A stretch of DNA of 64,000 nucleotides from Gracilariopsis chorda (Eukaryota > Rhodophyta > Florideophyceae > Gracilariales > Gracilariaceae), in NCBI GenBank assembly GCA_003194525.1, contig NBIV01000304.1, positions 1-64,000 of the forward strand, given 5' to 3'. Under the pieces are notes generated by a model. That model searched no databases, was not told the DNA's origin, and saw only the letters and a program-made list of their open reading frames with translations. Of this stretch, positions 56,265 through 64,000 are shown piece after piece. Position 1 is the first letter of the stretch. Every line of letters starts with the position of its first letter. Made by a program: the position numbers and the translations under genes.

Positions 56265-56610
56265 GCACATTTGGCAATACGTAAAATATAAACGTATACT
56301 ATTCAGGCAACCAAAACAACTTACGTACAGTACCAACTACGTGTACCCTTCTAACAAAAATATTTGTAATCTATGTAGCGCATACGTCGGCTACGCAGTA
56401 CTGCAAATGTATACACTAATAAAAAATAGTTGCAATCTATGTAATGCCTACGAAGGCTGCACAGTACTGAAAACGTATACCTTTCTAAAACAATTGTTTC
56501 ACTTTATGTACTGCATTCGTAGGCCAAACAGTACTGAAATCATAGAACCCTCTAGCAAGAATAGGAAATAACTATACGCCGTATACGTAGGTGAGATCGT
56601 ACTATATATA
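56265..56610. repeat. ~66-bp imperfect tandem repeat, 4-5 copies
   Basis: CAGTAC(TG) recurs at about 56328, 56396, 56462 and 56529 (spacing 66-68 bp), with shared flanks of the type TATAC, AATCTATGTA and CTACG. Copies differ by many substitutions, so the array is old. Confidence 0.7.
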
Positions 56611-56853
56611 TGTTAACGTTGGAAACCTATACTGCATAAGATTGCAATGCATACGTATTTAGTGAAGTACTACTTATGTGCACTATCGAACTACTGTTGG
56701 TGTCAGAATCATCGTGAGAATATGAGAACAGAATGTAAACGTATATATCACGCATACAACTATTTTACAACACCAGCTCTCTACTTCAGCGGCAGAGACG
56801 ATACATTTTCCATGGAAAGGTGATCACCCAATCTCTTAATCTCTCTCCGGTTC

Positions 56854-57093
56854 TTGCAATCCGACAGGAGTTCTTCTTCTCATCAACCGCCATCACGACG
56901 TAGTGGGCCCCGGTTGGCAGCGGGCGTTCTTTCAAAAGAATATATACAGCCCGTGAATCATGGAAACATAACCAATGAACTTGCGCAGATGGACATAGTA
57001 ACTAGAATCCATCTTTCACAAAATTTTATGGAACCTCATAACCCTGAAAAGATGTACTTGAACGCGTCTTATTCTTCAAGCGCTCACCAGGAA
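56854..57093 (+). CDS. Hypothetical ORF interrupted by the solo LTR
   Basis: An 80-codon frame, Ser/Arg-rich at the start, ends inside the solo LTR. Removing the LTR and one AGGAA copy lets the frame run a further nine codons past the insertion point before a TGA. No domain is recognised. It may be a host exon or a piece of another transposon. Confidence 0.25.
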
Positions 57094-57918
57094 TGAAGTG
57101 CAACGCCCTCAGGGAGAGATTCCTGGTACTTGATCGTTTTCCCGATATTATCGGTTGTGTAGTGTGTATATGAAATACGCCCCACAATGGTGGGTATGGA
57201 CACGTGGGACACGGTTTTGGGTCAATTGGCGGTTAGACACAGTAGTGGATGTTGCCACGAAATGTGGAGTATTTTAGTTAATATTATTTATTATTTTCAC
57301 ACCCATTTCTGGGAAGCTAGTACTTAGTGCGACGGCGCACTGCCGTCGCACCAGTAAACCTTCCCCAACAAGGGACCCCAACCTGGGGAATTGGCTCTAG
57401 TTGTTACCGCTTGCGCGCGTGCTCTACTCCTCCTTGGAGGGAAACGCCGTGAACCACGGGACATCTAACCCCCTTGCACATCTAAAGAGACCCATCACTG
57501 GGAGTATAATTGTTCCAATTGCATTGGTGTTTCGCCCTGTATAGGGATATTGTTACCGGCATCGCCGTTCGTCCCCGTCGCTCTCGCGACTCACCTCGCC
57601 CTCTCTTCCTCCTCTTCGCCCTTCCTTTTTCCCCTTTTTAGGGTAGCACCTCCCGCTATCCGCGGCCCTCGTGTGCGCATCCGCTCACACACCCTCACTT
57701 ACGTGGAAACATACCTCTACTGAGGATCACACCCCGCTCACGAGGATACCGATTCTTCGCCTTCACCTCCCTGCGCAAGTCGCGACAGGTGTCCCTGGTC
57801 TTACAAACCGGCTTCGCCGTGACACCTCTGGGAGGGCTCTACCCAACTGGGTTCACCTCGTGAGAGGAAGATCCCGAACGTCTTTAGGTGTTTTTCCCCT
57901 TTGGGGCATTGCACCACA
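57094..57918 (+). repeat. Solo LTR of the hairpin gypsy family
   Basis: 825 bp that aligns in reverse orientation to the LTRs at 41200-42025 and 52068-52894, from TGAAGTGCAACGCC to TTGCACCACA. AGGAA flanks it on both sides (57089-57093 and 57919-57923). It therefore inserted as a full element and later lost its interior by recombination between LTRs. Confidence 0.93.
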
Positions 57919-58028
57919 AGGAACGAGAAGAAGGTTATGTGGCTCGCTGAGAGGCCTCTTTAAGGCATTCACTATGGCGCAAAATATGTCTGGAATGCAA
58001 TGGCAAAGAATGCTTTTCAAGCCTTCAT

Positions 58029-58256
58029 TGAAACAACGTATGCGAACCGCCTACTGAGAATGTAGAAGAGTTATTCTCTGACTGGTTGCTACTCTTCTTT
58101 TACAGTGGTTTCTTCTTCTCTTGGTTCTTTTATACTGCTCATCATGCTTAATCTATCTGATGCTCGAGACCAATTAGAACCCTCATCCGTCACGAACTCT
58201 CAATTGTTCGTTAACGCTTTTCCAAGTACGACCTTTCATAACGATACTCGTTGCAA
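58029..58256 (-). repeat. LTR of degenerate gypsy element (3' side)
   Basis: Shares TGCTTAATCTATCTGATGCT and its flanks with 62716-62942, at roughly 88-90% identity by eye. TTTTATACTGCTCATC at about 58129 recurs at 62815. Confidence 0.8.
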
Positions 58257-58496
58257 CATTGTCCATGCCGCGTATTAACAACCTCTTCAATGCAAATGTG
58301 TTAGGAGATTCTTGGTTACAATATAATCACGAAACGCCTTTGTGAGAGTCCCATCTGCATCGACAAAGTCTCGCGTTGGTTGCCACTGTGCGTCATGGGT
58401 ATTCGCATTTTCGATAAGCGTAAGCAACTGATATCCTCTTACTCTTCTGCGACTAGCCAAAATGCGTTCAAATTTGTAGTGATTGCCAGAACGTGA

Positions 58497-61400
58497 TTAA
58501 CTAACCGGTACAGGGGTGCTTCTCATAGTCTGTGCAATTTCACGCGGCTGCTCCCGATGTGGTTTTGTATGACAAACATGGACTTGGGCATAATTTTTGA
58601 TGTTTGGAGGAAAATCGAGTCGTACTGCATTCTTCCCTACCAGCTCCGTGATTCGAAAAGGATCAAACCTCCGCGCAGACAACTTTGTTGAATCTTGAGC
58701 CTTATAATACGACTCTTGACATAGTTGTCGTGAGACCCATACTTCCTCTCCAACCTGGTAGTTAGGCTTCTTAAAATGAACGCTTGTCTCCGCTGTTTGG
58801 CGAGCTTTCGCCAGTTGATTGGCATATATCGCATCTTCTTTCACTTCTCGTAGGGGATCCCGAAGATCAAAAAGATCCTCCAGCTTGGTTGTTGATTGAA
58901 AAGAAGTGTTCAACGGTGCTCTGTGTCTCCATACAAGATCGATCTCAAACGGGGAAAGGCCCAAGTCTTCAGATTTTGCGGAGTTGTATGCAAACTCTGC
59001 GCTTGGGAGAAGTAAGTCCGAGTCGGTCTGCTCAATTGAACAGAAACAGCGTATGTAATTTTGAATCATACTATTCATGACCTCCGATGTTTTGTTTGTC
59101 TGAGGGGGACGAGCCGAAGACATACGTGTCTTCACCCCACATAGCTCCATTGGCGATTGCCAAAATGAAGAGGCAAAACGAGGATCACGATCGGAAATGA
59201 TGGAATCAGGCAAACCATGGTGTGTAAATATATATCTGAAGAATTCTTTGGCAAAACCAGGCGCCGTATCCATTTCTTTGCAGGACACAATGCGAACCCT
59301 TCTTAACAAGCGATCAAGCCCAAGTGTGGATGGCATCAAATCCAGGGTTCATCCTGGGTAGTTTCACAATGAAATCAGTCGCAACCATACCCCAGTGACG
59401 AATTGGCACTGGGAGAGCCGTAGGGTCGTTCAAAGTTGGGCCGTGGAAGTTCTTCTGTTGCTGACAGACGCGGCAGCCTTCAGAATACCGCTTTACATCT
59501 TTGGCTTTGCGCTTGCAATGGAATTCACACACACGAGCAAGAGTATTTGAAAATGCAAAATGTCCTGTAATCTTAGAGTCATGGGCCAACTTCAATACTT
59601 GGCGACGACAATGTGACGGAATGGAGAGTTTTCCATTATAAAAAATACGCCAACGTTCTTTCTTAAAGGATGGCAACAGTAGCTCGAGCCATTTGTGATG
59701 CTTACGATCCTCTGGCCATTTACCATTAAGTGCTTCCACAACAGATCCGAAGAATTGGTCTTTCTCATAACTGGACAAACTTCTTTCCAGTTCAGAGAAT
59801 GATGGAGGCATACATTGAATTTGCTGGAGCGAGGGACAATCGGAAATACGAGACAAAGAATCCCCCAGAACATATAACTTGCCTTTCACCAAGCTGACCT
59901 TGCGGATGTTAAAACTAGCGAGAACATCCAGCCAGCGGGCTTCACGTCGGTTCAAAGACTTTTTTGTTGGAAATTTGTCCATGACCTGATTATCAATAAA
60001 AGCTTCAATGTTGATCCTTCGAGGTAGCACCAAAACTGCTGCATCGAAACCACTAGCGCTAGAAGCTCTCGTTCAATGGTGGTGTGGTTCTGTTTTGCCA
60101 AAGTAAGCTTCGTGACGTATACGCAATAACACGATCACACCCATTAGAGCCAAATAGCGTGAGGGTGGCCCCAAATGTCAGCTGCGAAGCATCAATTTGT
60201 AGACGGAACGACCTTGTGCAGTCCGGGGCAACGAGAATGGGGGCTAATATAAGTGCTTCTTTCAGCTCCAGGAATGTTCGTTCACACTCAGAGTTCCAAT
60301 CCTTGATACTGCAGCCTTTGCGTGTAAGACCGGTCAAAGGTACAGCTCGCAGAGAAAAAGGGAGAATAAAGCGTTTGAAGAACTGTACCAGTCCCAAAAA
60401 GCTTCTAAGCTTCCTGATGTTACGAGGTCGCGGCCAATTTTTAATAACCACGACTTTGCCGGGGTGAGCGGAGAGTCCATCTTGACTAACTCTCAACCGA
60501 AAATTCCGTTTCCGTGGCCATGAATGAACACTTCGTTGTCGAAACATATAGCTCATGTTGACACAATCGGTCGAGGACATATTTCATATGGTGCATGTGC
60601 TCTTCCCGTGTTTGGCTGTAAATGAGTGTATCATCAATATATACAACCAGTAATCTGTCAATATAGTCATGCAGAATGCCGTTCATCAATGATTGAACGG
60701 ACGCAGGACCGTTACAAAGCCCCAAAGGCATCAAAATGTATTCGAATTGCCCTATTTTGTGTTGAAGGCGGTTTCCTCTACATCAGATGGCCGGAGTAGG
60801 ATCTGATGGAAACCGATTTTCAGATCGAGTTTAGAAAAGAATAGCACTTGGCCGAGACGATCAAACATCTCATCTGCATGGGGCAAAGGAGCATTATTAC
60901 GCTTGGTAATACGAATAAGCGCTCGATAGTCGACTACACCACCTAGTTCGCGACCGGGTTCCTTAACGAAAAACAAAGGCGCTCCAAAAGGTGAACGACT
61001 TGGTCGAATTTTTCCCGACTTCAGGAGCTTGTCAACGTATTTCCGGGCAGCTACACGTTCTGCAGGATAGAGCTGATAAGGATCCTGATATGGAGGCTTG
61101 GAAGCAGAAACGAACTCGATGGTATGATCAACATCACGAGAGGGAGGTAGGCCATCCGGAAGTTCGACTTGAAATACATCTTCAATTTTGGAAAGTGTGT
61201 CTTGCAGCTCAGTGTTCGCTGTGGCTAGCAGCTCAGTCTTTGGGTCCTTTCTACCTGCTTTTTGTTGAACACACTCAGAGCTGAACACCTTTGCAACCCG
61301 AAAGAATTGCATTTTAGACCTAGGAGAGCGCAGAGCCCGGCGAAACTGCTTCACACCCATGTGTTACACACATGGGTCCTGTGCGCAGGCCACTGGCTGT

Positions 61401-61813
61401 GCTGATAGTTGCGTATCACCAATGATGACCAGAAGAGCATTGTAAGCGGTGCCGGGATTAACATCGATATGCCATGGCATACCAAGCAAGACATCGTAGC
61501 GATCATCAGCTATAATCCAGTTACTCGTGTACGAATGAGAGCCAATGCGCAGTGTGTCATTGAGAACCATCTCGGTCGCAATTTCTTGCCATCCAGCCTT
61601 TGAATGACATACGTCGACGAGAGGTGGGGGGAAATGGAACGCATGTCGATGAGCTGCCACAAAATTTCTAGACACTACATTTGAGGTACAACCATCATCG
61701 TTCAGGACGTTAACAGGAATGTTGTTCATAGCACCTGACAAAACGAGCAATGGCTTGCACCGCACACTTTCTGAGCTCTGCAATGCAGGAACAGACGACA
61801 CGTTTTTTCGCAC
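58497..61813 (-). pseudogene. pol of degenerate gypsy element (PR-RT-RH-IN)
   Basis: Protease (61813-61364) has VLNDDGCTSNVVS, an Asp-Asp-Gly form of the active site. RT (61360-60486) has RSPFGAPLFFVKEPG, FFSKLDLKIGFHQI and the intact active site LVVYIDDTLIYS, but the frame breaks at 60752 and again near 60490-60580. RNase H starts with FRLQIDASQLTFGATL. Integrase (60033-58497) has HDSKITGHFA and CRVCQQQK for zinc, then MVATDFIVKLPR, SIISDRDPRFAS and TNKTSEVMNSM for the three core acids, and a final RRFDPFRITELVG motif. A frame change sits near 59320. Catalytic residues are mostly kept although the gene is broken in at least four places. Confidence 0.85.
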
Positions 61814-61839
61814 AAGGCCTTTCTACGTGCTCTTCTCAC

Positions 61840-62643
61840 TTTCGAAAGGACGGATTAGTTTTCCGAACGATGCGAATCGAAATTTTCAGAGCTGCCATCC
61901 GCAGAAGGCAATGCAGTCTCCAAATTTGCCACATTCGCCGTGCGTGCGGGATCAATATGGTGCTTCCGCGGGCGACAAACTCAAACTCGTTTATGGCATT
62001 TAAAGCAAGCATTGTTGCGGATATCAAGCAAGCATTGCTTGTAACGCTCTGAGCGACAAAATTCCGTGTTGTCAAGTTCCATAGGCGTAGGCGCCATCTG
62101 TATGGAGTGTGCTTTACGAAGCACTTCTGAGATATTCTGATGCACAGAAGAAGAGCCTGAAAAGGCCGCTTCTACTCGCATTGCAACTTTTTTGGCTTCC
62201 TCAAATTCCAAAAAGCTGGAATTACGAACTTCAAATTGGATCTTCGGTTTCAAAGCACTGATGAACTTGTCCCATTTCTCGCTCTCGCTCATATCAGGAA
62301 TTGTGAGCAAAATGTTAAGAAAGGTAAAAAGATAATTAGCGACAGTTGTTGTTTGCATACAGGCTCAAAGAACATCGCGAGGGCGACGTTCGTGATCTTC
62401 TGGGACAAATTCTCTTTTGAAAGCTGCAACAAAAGTTTCCCAAGACTGTGGGACTTCGTTGGCTTGTAAGCTCGTATACCACCAAATTGTAGCAGTGCTT
62501 GTCATCATTTTGGTTGCAAATGCAATGCGGTTTGCATCAGATAAGGCAAAATTAGCGTTTGCGACCTGAACGAGTACAAAATACTGTTCAAATTTGTATA
62601 ACCACATGTTCACGACAAGAAAATCAGGATCTCCAATGAAGCA
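61840..62643 (-). pseudogene. gag of degenerate gypsy element
   Basis: The frame at 62613-62365 has WLYKFEQYFVLV and TATIWWYTSLQ, typical of Retrotrans_gag, followed after a frame change (near 62360) by WDKFISALKPKIQFEVR. The Cys-rich end CFKCHKRV meets a TGA at 61981, where a zinc knuckle would continue. It is broken but recognisable. Confidence 0.75.
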
Positions 62644-62715
62644 TTAGGGCTTATTGGGCTTGAGATTGACCGACACAGAGGATGCTGAAACTTCCATTGC
62701 AGCAATGCGTACCAG

Positions 62716-62942
62716 TGCAACAACGTATGCAAACTGCCTACTGAGGATGTAGAAGATTTCTTCTCTGACTAGTCGATAATCTTCTTTTACTGGGGTTTCT
62801 TCTTTTCTTGGTCCTTTTATACTGCTCATCATGCTTAATCTATCTGATGCTCGAGACCAATTAGAACCCTCTTCCCTTAGAAACTCTCAATTGTTCCTTA
62901 ACGCTTTTCCAATTACGACCTTTCCTAACGATACTCGTTGCA
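62716..62942 (-). repeat. LTR of degenerate gypsy element (5' side)
   Basis: Partner of 58029-58256. The gag relic begins about 70 bp to its left, as expected for a 5' LTR on the minus strand. Confidence 0.8.
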
Positions 62943-63241
62943 TTCGCACTTCTAATTCCTTACATCCGGAATACCAACCAATCACTGGCACACTTCCAGC
63001 GTTTTGTGGGACGTGTGGTGCCAACAGTCATCGAGTAACTGGATGTGCTCTCAAACATTCGGGGTGGGTACTTCGTATTACAACGTGCAAGTATTGGGGC
63101 GCAGTTTTGCCTGGTGCAAAGACGGAAGAAACATGCTGTAGATGTAAGAGATCAAGATCGATTAGTGTTTCTTTCAGACGAGTGCATAACAATTCGCAAC
63201 TTGAAGGCATATATCGCTTACGTTCTTTTCAAACGCTATAA
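62943..63241 (+). CDS. Partial ORF with CCHC zinc knuckle in the element's flank
   Basis: Just outside the LTR the plus strand encodes FCGTCGANSHRVTGC, an exact C-x2-C-x4-H-x4-C knuckle, in a frame that stays open to 63241. The matching left flank of the element (57930-58028) is also open in a frame that could join it. The gypsy element may therefore have inserted into an older gag gene or a zinc-knuckle host gene. Nothing more can be said of its function. Confidence 0.35.
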
Positions 63242-64000
63242 ACACAATTAAATTAATTATTTGCAACCGTTGTCACATTCATGGATACGTAGTTCGTTCC
63301 TTCATTTCTTTGAATGCAAGGCAATTTGCCTCTTTCTATTCCAGGCCAGGACGTGCAATACACATATTTGTGGGCGAAATAGCCTCCCAGTCTTAATGAA
63401 AAGAATGAGGTCCAACCCGAATATTGTATACTTGGTTCAAAAGTTATACGATCTCTCGCAACTAAGACAAGACATTGACCGACCGTTACCGACAGAGCTA
63501 AAGAAATTTTTTCAGACCAGACAAAATTGCTCGGAAGAGATCAAATGCAGATGACTCTATTCTGAAAATTTCTACAGACGCTGTTCAAGAAGGAAAAGCT
63601 GTCCGCCAATATCAATGAGCCCATGAAGCACGATTCAAGGTGAAGTCTGGTGCTGGACCATACCAGAAAACAGCCAAGCCAGATCTCTTGCAATGAGAGC
63701 TTTATTCGTAGAGCCAAGTGAAATGTTCAGGTCGGAAGCAGCTGTTGCCGACCTGGTAGGGGGAAGTGAATCCTATCATAAGGCAACCGGAAAACTTTGA
63801 CGTTGAGGTGTCAAGTACAAAAGTGTGAAGCCTGATTCAATGGACGCTGGGAAGGAGATTCTCTACTGCTCTACAATTACGGTGATTTTCATGATGCCCC
63901 GTATGATAGAACAAAAATATATTTCATCTGGAGATGCAAAAACGGAGAGGAAAGGAGCCAAGTATGGGTAGAACAATCAAAGCAAGGACTGTATACCAAT
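63242..64000. other. Window end, no supported gene
   Basis: Short frames only. A Lys/Leu-rich peptide is encoded at about 63395-63554 but resembles no family I recognise. Confidence 0.4.

Larger units (their letters stand above)
55438..56853. other. Intergenic with hairpin and tandem repeats
   Basis: Holds the inverted repeat at 55533-55564 and the ~66-bp tandem repeats at 56265-56610 (listed separately). No gene is supported. Confidence 0.5.
58029..62942 (-). mobile_element. Degenerate Ty3/gypsy retrotransposon (~4.9 kb)
   Basis: Direct repeats of about 228 bp (58029-58256 and 62716-62942) that begin TG and end GTTGCA enclose gag, protease, RT, RNase H and integrase, all on the minus strand. 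The target duplication is not clean (TTCAT against TTCGC). Several frameshifts and stops break pol, and gag is broken too. Integrase ends in a GPY/F-like motif without a chromodomain, so this is a third gypsy lineage in the window. Confidence 0.88.

Noticed and set aside
1-64000. Alternative genetic code, because TGA replaces Trp in the Ulp1-like gene and many genes have single in-frame stops
   Set aside because: TAA, TAG and TGA all interrupt frames at unrelated residues, and intact genes end normally at each of them.
1-64000. RIP-like C-to-T mutation as the cause of the stops
   Set aside because: Several stops need transversions (for example Tyr codon to TAA at 48339 and Ser codon to a stop at 39471), so no single transition process explains them.
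1-64000. tRNA, rRNA and spliceosomal RNA genes
   Set aside because: Scanned by eye for B-box-like and other conserved elements; none convincing. A covariance-model search would be decisive.

Overview
This window is eukaryotic nuclear DNA that is mostly transposable elements, with a few single-exon host genes between them. The genes that can be read (an F-box/LRR protein, a CK1-type kinase, degenerate copies of an EME1/MUS81-type subunit, a GT25-like glycosyltransferase and a Ulp1-like protease) are intronless or nearly so and use the standard code. A Ty1/copia element with an unusual protease motif, several Ty3/gypsy lineages, and pogo-, Harbinger- and hAT-type transposases fit a repeat-rich red alga best. 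That assignment is an inference; no rRNA, tRNA or organelle marker was found to fix it.

Layout. 1-4500: an EME1-like pseudogene (+) and a type II membrane glycosyltransferase broken by a frameshift (-). 4510-8576: a DDE_Tnp_4 (Harbinger-type) transposase and a coiled-coil pseudogene, read on the minus strand in one shared frame interrupted by stops. 10140-11924: an F-box/LRR gene. 14764-15801: a CK1-like kinase gene. 16037-18090: a pogo/Tigger-type transposon that sits in an LTR-like sequence, followed by a truncated Ty3/gypsy element (to 20571). 21647-23190: a Ty3/gypsy relic. 24731-25262: a Ulp1-like protease pseudogene. 29369-34703: a chromodomain Ty3/gypsy element with both LTRs and target-site duplication (TSD) GTTGA, dead by mutation. 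36021-37127: a hAT-like relic. 37162-38545: a Ty1/copia relic.

38809-55432 is a nested structure. A Ty1/copia element (LTRs 240 bp, TSD ACTGT, sense on minus) is split in its integrase region by an 11.7-kb Ty3/gypsy element (41200-52894, LTRs about 826 bp, TSD ATGCC, sense on minus). Removing the inner element and one TSD copy restores the copia reading frame exactly. A solo LTR of the inner family lies at 57094-57918 (TSD AGGAA), and a further degraded Ty3/gypsy element fills 58029-62942.

The most unusual object is the inner Ty3/gypsy element. Along its whole length (LTRs, gag, pro-pol and an antisense ORF) it is studded with tiny perfect palindromes: 4-7 bp stems that mostly begin CC and end GG, around 2-4 nt loops, often every 15-60 bp. 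Neighbouring copia DNA and older relics of related gypsy pol genes do not show this. The element also carries a roughly 595-codon antisense ORF between pol and the 3' LTR, and a very long Pro-rich spacer between integrase and a C-terminal chromodomain. All LTR, TSD and hairpin positions were read by eye and may be off by a base; similarity statements rest on motif recognition, not on searches.
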